A DNA stretch of 27,348 nt from Acidobacteriaceae bacterium (GTDB taxonomy: Bacteria; Acidobacteriota; Terriglobia; Terriglobales; Acidobacteriaceae): the NCBI GenBank assembly GCA_009781125.1, contig WQYS01000003.1, positions 1 to 27,348 of the forward strand, written 5' to 3'. A model generated the notes under the pieces. It did no database searches. It worked only from the letters and a program-made list of their open reading frames with translations, and was not told the DNA's origin. A program made the position numbers and the translations under genes. Of the stretch, positions 8,902-16,777 are shown piece after piece (the stretch's first letter is position 1; each line of letters starts with the position of its first letter).

Positions 8902-9804
8902 ATGACTGAAGAACGGCAGGTTGCAACGAATGGACAGACGCGGGAGACATTTGCGTCGCGGGAGTCAGCAGTACTGTTAATCACTTGTCCCGATCAGCGG
9001 GGGTTGGTAGCGTCTGTGTCGGCTCTGTTGTACGAAACGGGCGCAAACATTATCCACGCGGACCAGCACCAGGACCATGACGAAGGGCTGTTTTTCATGC
9101 GCGTGGAATGGCTGTTGGAAGGCTTTGACCTGGACGGGTTTCGCACCGCGTTTACGCCGCTGGCAGCGAGGTTCAAGATGGACTGGAAGCTGCGGCTGAG
9201 CCACGAGAAGCCGCGCGTGGTGATCTTCGTCTCGCAGTATCTTCACTGCCTGTCGGACCTGCTGTACAGAAACCAGATGGGGGAGCTTGCCTGCGAGATC
9301 GTGATGATCGTGAGCAATCACAAGGACGGCGAGGCGCTGGCGAGGTTTTATGAGATTCCGTTCCACTATATTCCGGCAACGGCAGAATGCAGAGAGGCCG
9401 CCGAGACGCAGCAACTCGCGCTGCTGGAAAAAGCGGGCGTGGAACTGATCGTGCTGGCGCGGTACATGCAGATTCTGACGGCGCGGTTTGTGGAACGCTA
9501 TCCGCTGGCCGTGATTAATGTGCATCACTCGTTTCTTCCAGCGTTTATCGGGGCGCGTCCGTATCACGCGGCCTTCCGGCGCGGAGTGAAGCTGATCGGC
9601 GCGACCAGCCACTATGTAACCGCAACGCTCGACGAAGGCCCCATCATCGAGCAGGATGTCGCGCGCATCTCGCACAGGGAAGAGGTACACGACCTGATTA
9701 CGCGCGGACGCGACCTGGAGCGTGTAGTGCTTTCACGAGCGGTGAAGTGGCACATTGATGGCCGAATTGTCTCGTACCGGAATAAAACAGTTATCTTCGA
9801 CTGA
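8902..9804 (+). CDS. purU: Formyltetrahydrofolate deformylase PurU
   Basis: PurU hydrolyses 10-formyltetrahydrofolate to tetrahydrofolate and formate, balancing one-carbon pools and supplying formate for purine synthesis. The 300-aa length suits the family. An N-terminal ACT domain (about 20-95) opens with LLITCPDQRGLVASVSALLY, and the formyltransferase domain follows from about residue 103. The catalytic triad of the PurN/PurU fold is intact: Asn206 and His208 in INVHHSFLP, and Asp244 in TLDEGPIIEQD, with the 38-residue Asn-Asp spacing seen in PurN (106/144). ATG 8902 is preceded by AGGAAGAGAG. The gene stands alone, divergent from the dehydratase operon and convergent with the long Ig-like protein gene. 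ACT domains often bind amino acids or nucleotides, so allosteric control is plausible. Confidence 0.95.
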   Translation: MTEERQVATNGQTRETFASRESAVLLITCPDQRGLVASVSALLYETGANIIHADQHQDHDEGLFFMRVEWLLEGFDLDGFRTAFTPLAARFKMDWKLRLSHEKPRVVIFVSQYLHCLSDLLYRNQMGELACEIVMIVSNHKDGEALARFYEIPFHYIPATAECREAAETQQLALLEKAGVELIVLARYMQILTARFVERYPLAVINVHHSFLPAFIGARPYHAAFRRGVKLIGATSHYVTATLDEGPIIEQDVARISHREEVHDLITRGRDLERVVLSRAVKWHIDGRIVSYRNKTVIFD

Positions 9805-9818
9805 TCGGAGATACTGCG

Positions 9819-9851
9819 GCTGCTCGACTGCTTCCATCGTAGTCGAGCAGC
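9819..9851. terminator. Perfect 11-bp hairpin between convergent genes
   Basis: GCTGCTCGACT at 9819-9829 pairs perfectly with AGTCGAGCAGC at 9841-9851 around an 11-base loop. It sits in the short gap between the purU stop (9804) and the stop of the opposing gene (9856), so it could end transcription in both directions. No T-run follows on either strand, so it is not a textbook Rho-independent terminator; it may act with Rho or as a 3'-end stabiliser. Confidence 0.6.
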
Positions 9852-9855
9852 GATC

Positions 9856-10110
9856 CTACCGAAGGTTCAAAGTAACTGTTTGCAGCGCAGTATGAGTTAG
9901 AGCGCCGGAGGTTCCTGTTACAGTAAAGGTGAAGGTCTGAGGTCTTATTCCGAAGTATCCTTCACCGCTTCCGCAACCAGAAACACCAGTTAGCGCGCCA
10001 AGATATACCAGCGTCCATACAACCAGCAAAGTAACTCGTGGTAATGCAGACATCGTCCTTCTTAGTCTGCACACCCATATGAATGGAAAGAGAAGAAGAG
10101 CCAGTGCAAC
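9856..10110 (-). repeat. C-terminal module, paralogous copy A
   Basis: This segment encodes the last part of the large secreted protein, from the RLRR region through the stop. It aligns by eye, base by base with scattered substitutions, with 13604-13850 in the neighbouring gene (for example, the shared run AAGTATCCTTC). The two copies are direct repeats about 3.75 kb apart and mark a gene duplication. Confidence 0.75.
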
Positions 10111-13100
10111 ATTGGTTGCGCTGAATGGCTTTACCGTCTTATTCCCGGCGTTAGTTAGTGAAGTCTGAATGGTCAGGGTCGAAAGAGCAGTGCCACCGCC
10201 CGGTGTTACGGACGGGGGCGAGAAGACTGCAACTGCTCCTGGAGGAAGTCCCGTCTGGCCCGGCGCTGCGGTGATAGTAAGAATTACCGGATCGTTGAAG
10301 GAGCTGGTTACAAATCCTACAGATACGGTAAACGATGCAGAGTCTCCCGGATGAATCGTCTGTGTCGTGTTATTTGTAATATTCACCGAAAAATCGCCGC
10401 CACCCGGCGGAGGCGGCGGTGGAGTAGACGGTATGGCGACTGAAACCGCAGTCCCGCTCGATGGAAGATTGCTTATATCGCCCAGATAGTTCGCCGCTAT
10501 GGAGTATGTATTCCCGGGTGCAAGAACGGATGTGCTAACTGCACTACTTATAGCTGTAGCAGTTAGCACGCCGCCTGCGCCAGCGATCACGGGCCCGAGA
10601 ATGCCTGCGCCTATCACATCGCCGTTATAGATGAAATTCACGGTGCCCGTAAGGTTCGGAGCACCTGGAGATGAAGTAACAACAGCAGAAAGCAGAACTC
10701 CGGCACTGGTAATTGTTGCCGTCGTACTTACATCAGTAGTTGTAGGTGTTCTGGTTTCCGTCGGAGGCGGCGCAGCAGGAATTGCCACCGAGGTTGCGGC
10801 TGAATTGGAGGGTAGGTTACTTACGTCGCCCAGATAATTTGCCGAGATCGTGTATGTATTTTCCGGAACAAGTTCCGAAGTGGAGATAGCGCTGCTGATC
10901 GCCGTAGCCGTCAACGATCCATCCATATTTGTAGTTACAGGTCCAAGAATGCCTGCGCCAATTAGACTGCCCTGATAGAAAAAGTCAACGGTTCCGGTCA
11001 GGTTCGGCGCATCTACCGCAGAGGTTACAGCCGCCGTCAGAAACACACCGGCAGAGGTCACCGTTGCCGTGGTATTCACGGTTGTCGTTGTAGGCGTTCG
11101 CACAGATGGAGCGCTGCTTAATACAGTCTGAATAACCGTATTGGAACTGCCGGATGTAAAGTTATTGTCTCCAAGGTAGCTTGCAGAGATGGCATATTGC
11201 CCGACAGCTAGCACTGGGCTCGGAGTGAATGTTGCAACGCCGGTCGCATTCAGCATTCCGGTTCCGATAGGTTCTCCGTTGCTGTAAAAGGTGACAATTC
11301 CACCTGTGATAGGATATGTGCCGGCCTGGGGCGCAATGGTTGCAGTAAAGGTTACAGAGGTATTCTCAGACACGGATGCCTGCGATGTCGTCAACAGGAT
11401 GGTTGGTAGAACCCTCTGTATTGTTATAGATGTGCTGCCTATAGCTGTAAGGTAGTTTGGATCAGTTTCGGGATCGTAAGTTGCCGTAATGATGTGATTG
11501 CCTGCGGGTGTATCAATCGCAGTAAAGGACGCCATGCCAGAAGTGTCCAGCATAATCGGACCGCCAAGCACCTCTCCTGTCGTGGTGTCCGTAAAGGTTA
11601 CAGCCCCGGTAGGCGTTAGACCTGCCTGACCCGCTACCTGGGCCGTAAAGGTAATCATCTCACCTAACTGGACCGTGGAAAAATTCGGAGTGACTGTTAC
11701 GGCTGGAGTCAGCGGGCGGGTTACAAGATATACCGCATTCGAGGGGGCTGGAGTCGCTGCCATATAGAAAATATTTCCAGGGTAGGTGGCAACAACAGGA
11801 GTTACTGTTCCCGGTCCAGCCGGACCAGGCGTTTGAAAGGCTGCTGTAGAGACCGATCTGTTGACGGGAACAAAACGATTCAGCAGTTGCGCCGCCGGTG
11901 AATATAACTCATCTAATCCGTTGACATTAACATCGGCAAATATTAAAGGCGCATTAGTGTCGATTGAGAATGAGTTAGAACCTGCAATTGTTATTTGGGG
12001 CCATAGAAAGGGATCTACTCCCGGTGTACTCTTGTTCTGCCACAAGAAAACCTGGTTTCCAGTCAGAGCCGACCAGCCAGGCACGCCGGTTCCAGTGAAA
12101 TCGCCTACTGCAATGTGTGAGAAATTTCCGGTCCATGCGGTCTGCCCGGAAGCGGAAAAACCACCCTGTCCGTTGCCACGGTAGGGAGAGAATGGATGAG
12201 TGCCTCCAGTCCCATAGACTGCGAGAATATCGGTGTTGCCGTCTCCGTCAATATCAACCCAGACCAATGCGCCTGCCCAGTCACCGCCTGCGAAGTTCGC
12301 ATCGCGGGTGAACGTGCCATCGCCGTTGCCTGCATAGACGCCCGACCCTGCGCCGTTGCTGGTGGAAAGCGCCAGATTCAGCGCTCCGCCCAACGGCGAG
12401 ACCGCAGTCGATGTATAGGTTCCGATGTCCATTCCGGCAGCGCCCGCCACGGTGATCTGCCATGATTGCGTGAAGTTGCCTGCTCCGTCATTCGTAAATG
12501 CAGTTACATCACCAGTGGAGTTATCGGCGCAGACAAAACCTAGATTGCTGTCCGTATTATTTGTGATATTGCCAGCTACAAGCGCTGTACCACAAGGAAT
12601 AGCTGTAGTAGTCCCTGTTGCGTTTATGGTTCCGTCTCCGAAGGTACCGTCTCCGTTGCCGTGATACAAAGTAACACCCGTGGCGGTTGCAACCAGCAGA
12701 TCAATCACTCCGTCATTGTCGAAATCGGCGGCAACTATATTGACAATTCCTGCCTGACATACAGACTGCCCTGCATGAAAATTACCGTTATTTGAGGTGC
12801 TCGCCGGTCCGTTGCCGATAAGAACCGTAAATCCTCCTCCTGGATTAGGACAAGCCCCAGCAGCTACGGTAGTAAGAGTTCCATAAGAAACTACTGCATC
12901 CGGCAAACCATCGCCGTTGAAATCAGCTACGGCCATAGCCGGAGGAGTTGGCCCTACCCACCAGCCCAGGCCACCGCCCGAGTTCATAGTCGTCGAAGAT
13001 ACAATGTTGCCAGGGCTCAAGGGCTGCGTGCCAACTACTGCTCCGTTGCTCTGATCCATAAATGTAACTATGCCTGTCGGATTTATCAGGCCGTCCGCAG

Positions 13101-13557
13101 TTACCGTGTCAGTGAGTTGATAGGCTCCCGGACCTCCGGCCACGGACAAAAGATGCGTGGTGCTGCCTATAGTCGAGATAGAAAGCGGAATGGCCGTGAC
13201 CGAAGATGCCAGGGTGGCGTTGCCCGAGTACTGAGCGTTTACAACACTGGACCAGCCTCCGGCAAACGCATGTTTCAAGGTTGCCACACCAGAGACAATT
13301 GGACTCCTGCCCAGCAGCATCGAGCCATTATAGAAAGATACAAAGCCGCTTGTAGCTCCCGGAATGGTAGCTGTAAGCACCACCGGAGTATTTTCGGGAG
13401 GGTTTGTTGACGAGGCTGTCAGCATGATCGTGCTGGGACTCTGGGCATAGGCAAGTGGCAGTGCCGCTCCCAGCATCACAAACACCTGCAACCATATGAC
13501 AAATGCTCTTGATGAATGGAGTCTGCTCTGACAGGAAACTTGATTATGTGTGTGCAT
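9856..13557 (-). CDS. Large secreted Ig-like/FG-GAP repeat protein with C-terminal GCGSG module
   Basis: The 1233-aa protein starts at ATG 13557 with GAGGA upstream (an in-frame GTG at 13572 is less likely). A long signal peptide ends near LAYAQ. In order: an Ig-like Big_3-type domain (about 40-130), a second partial one, then an FG-GAP/VCBS beta-propeller (about 205-560) with calcium-loop motifs DFNGDGLPD, DFDNDGVID and DIDGDGNTD. Four Ig-like repeats follow (about 640-1060), the last two near-duplicates, then a proline run (PPPPPPGG). The final Ig-like domain (GDFSVNITNN onward) is interrupted after STLTIQTS by two hydrophobic helices (about 1148-1163 and 1175-1193) and GCGSGEGYFG, then ends with TFTFTVTGTSGALTHT strands. 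It is probably a surface or adhesive protein anchored in a membrane. It is a paralogue, at the C-terminus, of the gene at 13604. Confidence 0.85.
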   Translation of the reverse strand: MHTHNQVSCQSRLHSSRAFVIWLQVFVMLGAALPLAYAQSPSTIMLTASSTNPPENTPVVLTATIPGATSGFVSFYNGSMLLGRSPIVSGVATLKHAFAGGWSSVVNAQYSGNATLASSVTAIPLSISTIGSTTHLLSVAGGPGAYQLTDTVTADGLINPTGIVTFMDQSNGAVVGTQPLSPGNIVSSTTMNSGGGLGWWVGPTPPAMAVADFNGDGLPDAVVSYGTLTTVAAGACPNPGGGFTVLIGNGPASTSNNGNFHAGQSVCQAGIVNIVAADFDNDGVIDLLVATATGVTLYHGNGDGTFGDGTINATGTTTAIPCGTALVAGNITNNTDSNLGFVCADNSTGDVTAFTNDGAGNFTQSWQITVAGAAGMDIGTYTSTAVSPLGGALNLALSTSNGAGSGVYAGNGDGTFTRDANFAGGDWAGALVWVDIDGDGNTDILAVYGTGGTHPFSPYRGNGQGGFSASGQTAWTGNFSHIAVGDFTGTGVPGWSALTGNQVFLWQNKSTPGVDPFLWPQITIAGSNSFSIDTNAPLIFADVNVNGLDELYSPAAQLLNRFVPVNRSVSTAAFQTPGPAGPGTVTPVVATYPGNIFYMAATPAPSNAVYLVTRPLTPAVTVTPNFSTVQLGEMITFTAQVAGQAGLTPTGAVTFTDTTTGEVLGGPIMLDTSGMASFTAIDTPAGNHIITATYDPETDPNYLTAIGSTSITIQRVLPTILLTTSQASVSENTSVTFTATIAPQAGTYPITGGIVTFYSNGEPIGTGMLNATGVATFTPSPVLAVGQYAISASYLGDNNFTSGSSNTVIQTVLSSAPSVRTPTTTTVNTTATVTSAGVFLTAAVTSAVDAPNLTGTVDFFYQGSLIGAGILGPVTTNMDGSLTATAISSAISTSELVPENTYTISANYLGDVSNLPSNSAATSVAIPAAPPPTETRTPTTTDVSTTATITSAGVLLSAVVTSSPGAPNLTGTVNFIYNGDVIGAGILGPVIAGAGGVLTATAISSAVSTSVLAPGNTYSIAANYLGDISNLPSSGTAVSVAIPSTPPPPPPGGGDFSVNITNNTTQTIHPGDSASFTVSVGFVTSSFNDPVILTITAAPGQTGLPPGAVAVFSPPSVTPGGGTALSTLTIQTSLTNAGNKTVKPFSATNVALALLLFPFIWVCRLRRTMSALPRVTLLVVWTLVYLGALTGVSGCGSGEGYFGIRPQTFTFTVTGTSGALTHTALQTVTLNLR
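10420..11103 (-). repeat. Tandem duplication of an Ig-like domain
   Basis: Two consecutive segments of roughly 340 bases (about 10762-11103 and 10420-10755) encode closely similar Ig-like domains. Both open with RTPTTT, share IGAGILGPV, LTATAISSA and ANYLGD, and close with a proline-rich linker. The substitutions between them show the duplication is not brand new. Confidence 0.8.
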
Positions 13558-13603
13558 TAAACTTATCCTCACGAATCAAAGCCCATGAAAATATCTATAT
13601 CTT

Positions 13604-13850
13604 CTACTGAAGGTTCAAAGTAGCTGTCTGTGACGCATTATGAGATAGAGAGCCGGCAGTTCCCGTAACGGTAAAGGTGAGAGTCTGCGGTCTGGCCCCA
13701 AAGTATCCTTCTCCGCTTCCACAACCCATCATGCCAATCAGCGCGCCAAGAGAGATCAGCACCAGCAAAGTAGTTCCCGGCAAAGAAGGCAACATCTTTC
13801 TTTGCCTGCATATGCCGATAAAAGGAAATAGAAGAAGTACAAAAACTGCA
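13604..13850 (-). repeat. C-terminal module, paralogous copy B
   Basis: This is the counterpart of 9856-10110. It encodes two hydrophobic helices separated by a basic loop (RQRK), GCGSGEGYFG and the terminal beta strands. The similarity continues upstream to STLTIQTS and stops there, giving the boundary of the shared module. Confidence 0.72.
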
Positions 13851-14545
13851 TAATCTGTGTCAAATGTTATTAATTTTTTATTCCTGGAACTAGTTGATGA
13901 GGTTTGAATCGTCAATGTGGAAAGAGCCGTCGTGTTCAGAGTAGCTACGCCTGAGGCGAGATGGCCGATCCCCAGCAGAGCACCGTCAGCAAAGAAGTCT
14001 ACTGCCTCGCCGTCGGCGGTAAGCGCCCCAATGGTTGACGGAGCCAGCGTAGCCGTCAGCATTACCTGCTCTCCGTAGGTGCTGGAGGCTGGAGTCGCCG
14101 CCAAGCCCAGCGTTGTCGCAGCCGCGCTCGCCGTCAGAGAAATTGCTGGCGAGGTGCTTGTTGTAAAGGTCAAATCCCCGGGATAGGTTGCGACAACCAG
14201 ATGCGCTCCGGGACCAGGAATAATGTGAACAATCGCAGTACCAGCAGGGGTTAGCCGTGCCGTGCGCACGACAGCGATGCCCGAGCAGGCAGGAACCGCG
14301 GGAATGGATGTATCGCAGAAGGTTACTTTTCCGAGCGAAACGGCGGTTGCCCCGGCCATTACGGTGGCTGTCAGTGTCACCACGGTCCTCGGAGCTAGCG
14401 GAGCGGTCGCGGAACTGGCTGGGGAAACATCTAGCGCCGTGGTTGTCGCTATCTGCGCCTGGGCAGTGATTCCCCCTGCGGCGGCCAGAAACACTGAAAG
14501 CAGACCGAGCGCGCGTCGAATCGAAGAAAAGGGGCAAATCGCCAC
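13604..14545 (-). CDS. Secreted Ig-like protein, apparently shortened paralogue
   Basis: GTG at 14545 is chosen because GGAGG lies eight bases upstream; an in-frame TTG at 14551 is only two bases from that site. The 313-aa product has a signal peptide (LLSVFLAAAGGITAQAQ), one Ig-like domain (about 30-130) and the first part of a second (about 135-195). That second domain breaks off at ATLNTTAL and continues directly into LSTLTIQTS, two hydrophobic helices, GCGSGEGYFG and a TFTVTGTAGSLSHN tail. The C-terminal 100 residues are clearly paralogous to those of the protein encoded at 9856-13557. The gap between the two genes is about 45 bases on the same strand, so co-transcription is possible. Function is unknown; surface display is inferred. 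Confidence 0.78.
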   Translation of the reverse strand: MAICPFSSIRRALGLLSVFLAAAGGITAQAQIATTTALDVSPASSATAPLAPRTVVTLTATVMAGATAVSLGKVTFCDTSIPAVPACSGIAVVRTARLTPAGTAIVHIIPGPGAHLVVATYPGDLTFTTSTSPAISLTASAAATTLGLAATPASSTYGEQVMLTATLAPSTIGALTADGEAVDFFADGALLGIGHLASGVATLNTTALSTLTIQTSSTSSRNKKLITFDTDYAVFVLLLFPFIGICRQRKMLPSLPGTTLLVLISLGALIGMMGCGSGEGYFGARPQTLTFTVTGTAGSLSHNASQTATLNLQ

Positions 14546-14551
14546 TGGCAA

Positions 14552-14913
14552 ATCCTCCCATCAGCGGACGTGCTGATCCGCGGCATGAAGGGCCGGAGGA
14601 GACGCGAGTTAAAGTGCCCGGAGCTATCGTTTCGCAGAGAACGCCTCGCCGAACCTTCAGCGGGCCTTGCATCTGCATCTCTGCGAGTTTGTTTGATCCT
14701 CTGCTACAACTCCCAGGCAAGGAATGTTAACACCGGGCAGCGTCTCGTGGCAAAGCCTGGAAGCAAGCCGGCGCTCCGTGACGCTGAAGCAATCAATATC
14801 CATCCCGAATGGAATGAGTCATCTGCTTGCTTTGCCGTGATGACATATTTTTACCGTCCTTTAAACTTGGAGCGATATGATCTGCCGTAGCGAAGTGTGC
14901 TGGCCAAAAGATC
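14552..14913. other. Divergent intergenic region with competing hairpins
   Basis: About 360 bases separate the shortened Ig-like gene (minus) from the phosphoesterase gene (plus), so promoters for both should lie here. On the minus strand, just before the GGGAGG binding site, two mutually exclusive stems can form: GCGGA with TCCGC, and ATCAGC with GCTGAT (about 14557-14577). No known riboswitch class was recognised. The AT-rich stretch near 14842-14880 is a candidate promoter zone for the plus-strand gene. No convincing coding frame is present. Confidence 0.4.
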
Positions 14914-15888
14914 ATGAACGATGACGTCCAACTGAGTCTGGATATTAAAGTTGAATTCGAGCCGATCTCCTGCCGTTCGGTCTGGATTTCCGATGTACAT
15001 CTGGGCACAAAGCACGCCCGCGTCGCCGAACTGCTGGATTTCCTCCGCAGGGTGGACTGTAAGTACCTTTACCTGGTGGGCGACTTTATTGACGGATGGG
15101 CGCTTCAATCCAAGTGGTTCTGGTGCGATGACTACAATGTGCTGATTCAAAAACTGCTGCGTAAGAGCCGCAAGCAGACCAAAGTCATCTATGTCACGGG
15201 CAATCACGATGAGTTTATCGAGCAGTTCGTAGGCATGCGCCTGGGCTCCGTGACCCTGGCGCGCGAGGCGATCCATACCGCTGCGGACGGAAAGAAATAT
15301 CTCGTGATTCACGGACATCAGGCCGACGGCCTGACGCAGTTTAATCATCTGCTGGAAAAACTAGGTTCCCATCTTTACGACCGCATTCTGGACTTCAACC
15401 TTCACTTCAACCGGCTGCGGCGCGCCCTGGGATTTGGATACTGGTCGCTGGCGGCATTTTTGAAGGCCAAGACCAAGTCTGCCGTAAAGTTCGTGACCGA
15501 ATACGAAAAGACCCTGGCCACGCTGACCCGCAAGCACGGAGTCTCGGGCGTGATCTGCGGCCATATTCACCAGGCTGAGATCAAGACCATTGGCGGCGTC
15601 GAATACCTCAACACCGGTGACTGGGTGGAAAGCTGCACGGCTCTGATCGAAGATTATGATGGAAAAATAAGGCTGGTTCACTTTCATGAAGATGATGTTC
15701 TCGGTTCTCGGCGAGGGGCGCGGCCACATGACGCAGGCGCTGGCCGTGAAGGAGATGGCGGAGGCGGCGGGGCATCAGATCGTCGCCGTAAGCCTCGGAA
15801 TGAGTTCGTATCGACAGTTACCCGAGTACTTCACGTCGGCAATGAAGCTGCCCGTCCAGCGCCTGCCGACGCTGGAGTTGAAGTATAA
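14914..15888 (+). CDS. LpxH-like metallophosphoesterase with overprinted C-terminal tail
   Basis: Calcineurin-type phosphoesterase motifs are complete and in order: SDVHLG (Asp27, His29), GDFID (Asp57), GNHDE (Asn97, His98), HGHQAD (His133, His135) and GHIH (His217, His219). The closest known group is UDP-2,3-diacylglucosamine diphosphatase (LpxH, COG2908), which acts in lipid A synthesis, but the exact substrate is not shown by sequence. The family-like part ends near residue 257 (LVHFHED). The remaining 67 residues are Gly-, Arg- and Ala-rich and lie out of frame over the start of the next gene, so they look overprinted or the result of a lost stop. The binding site before the ATG is weak. 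It is likely co-transcribed with the glycosyltransferase. Confidence 0.82.
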   Translation: MNDDVQLSLDIKVEFEPISCRSVWISDVHLGTKHARVAELLDFLRRVDCKYLYLVGDFIDGWALQSKWFWCDDYNVLIQKLLRKSRKQTKVIYVTGNHDEFIEQFVGMRLGSVTLAREAIHTAADGKKYLVIHGHQADGLTQFNHLLEKLGSHLYDRILDFNLHFNRLRRALGFGYWSLAAFLKAKTKSAVKFVTEYEKTLATLTRKHGVSGVICGHIHQAEIKTIGGVEYLNTGDWVESCTALIEDYDGKIRLVHFHEDDVLGSRRGARPHDAGAGREGDGGGGGASDRRRKPRNEFVSTVTRVLHVGNEAARPAPADAGVEV

Positions 15889-16771
15889 GAACGGCCGCGC
15901 CGTCAGTTATGCGGCCACGCTGCTGGCGGCTGTCTTCAATCTCCCCCGATACCTTCGCGTGGTCCGCCGTCTTGAGGAGATCGTCCGCGCCGAGCAGCCC
16001 GATGTCATCATCAACTTCTTCGAGCCGGTCGCGGCGCTTTATGCTTTAACGCGCCGCCGCCGCCCGCCCGTGGTCGCCGTGGGACACCAGTTCATGTTTC
16101 AGCATCCCGGTTACGTCAAAGCTCCAGGGTTGTGGAAGCAACTGATTGGCGTGCGCATCTATACGTGGCTGATGGGAGCCCGAGCCACCAAGCTGGCGTT
16201 GTCACTTTATGAGGTTCCCGATCTGCCGCGCAAGCGCATCCTCGCTGGGCCGCCGATCCTGCGCAGGCAGCTCTTCAGGCTGAAGCCAAACGCAGCGGGA
16301 GACTTTACGCTCGTCTACCTGCTCAACCACGGCTACGCAGAGCAGATCATGCGATGGAGCGATGCCCATCCCGAGACCCGGCTGCACTGTTTCTATGACA
16401 AGCCGGAGGCTCCGGATGAGTTCGCATACTCTCCCGCGCTCACATTTCACAAGCTGAATGGAGAGAAATTCCTGACGATGATGGCCGAGTGCCGAAACGT
16501 GGTTTCGACGGCGGGCTTTGAAGCGGTGAGCGAGGCCTTCTGGTTGGGAAAACCTCTGTTCCTGGTTCCCGTGGAGAATCATATCGAGCAACAGGTCAAT
16601 GCCATCGACGCGCAGCAGGCGGGCCTTGGACTGACAGCAAAAACCTTCGACCTCGACCGGCTGACCGAACTGCCGGAGCATCTGCCTACGGAAAAATTTC
16701 ATGCCTGGGTAGATTCCGCTTCCGAGAGGTTTTTTCAAGCTGTAAACCAGGCAGTAGACTCAGCGCAGTGA
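15686..16771 (+). CDS. GT28/MurG-like glycosyltransferase
   Basis: The 361-aa protein has a two-domain GT-B layout. The N-terminal nucleotide loop reads FSVLGEGRGHMTQA, typical for glycosyltransferases of the MurG/MGT type. The C-terminal half carries STAGFEAVSEAFWLGKPLFLVPVENHIEQQVNA, containing the GT28 donor-binding pattern with a Gly, a Glu and the final EQ-x-x-NA. It probably transfers a sugar to a lipid or envelope acceptor; donor and acceptor are not evident. ATG codons at 15686, 15692 and 15695 are all close to the conserved loop, so the start cannot lie much further downstream. This confirms an overlap of about 200 bases with the phosphoesterase gene in the +1 frame. It converges on olsA with a six-base gap. 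Confidence 0.85.
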   Translation: MKMMFSVLGEGRGHMTQALAVKEMAEAAGHQIVAVSLGMSSYRQLPEYFTSAMKLPVQRLPTLELKYKNGRAVSYAATLLAAVFNLPRYLRVVRRLEEIVRAEQPDVIINFFEPVAALYALTRRRRPPVVAVGHQFMFQHPGYVKAPGLWKQLIGVRIYTWLMGARATKLALSLYEVPDLPRKRILAGPPILRRQLFRLKPNAAGDFTLVYLLNHGYAEQIMRWSDAHPETRLHCFYDKPEAPDEFAYSPALTFHKLNGEKFLTMMAECRNVVSTAGFEAVSEAFWLGKPLFLVPVENHIEQQVNAIDAQQAGLGLTAKTFDLDRLTELPEHLPTEKFHAWVDSASERFFQAVNQAVDSAQ

Positions 16772-16777
16772 GCCGAC

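Noticed and set aside
9856..13557. CRISPR-like or other DNA repeat array in the long gene
   Set aside because: The repeats are in-frame protein domains of about 100 residues, not short spaced DNA repeats.
14701..14800. A possible cyclic di-GMP or cobalamin riboswitch
   Set aside because: Short matches such as GGCAAAGCC were noticed, but the conserved core and pairing pattern of those classes could not be assembled on either strand.
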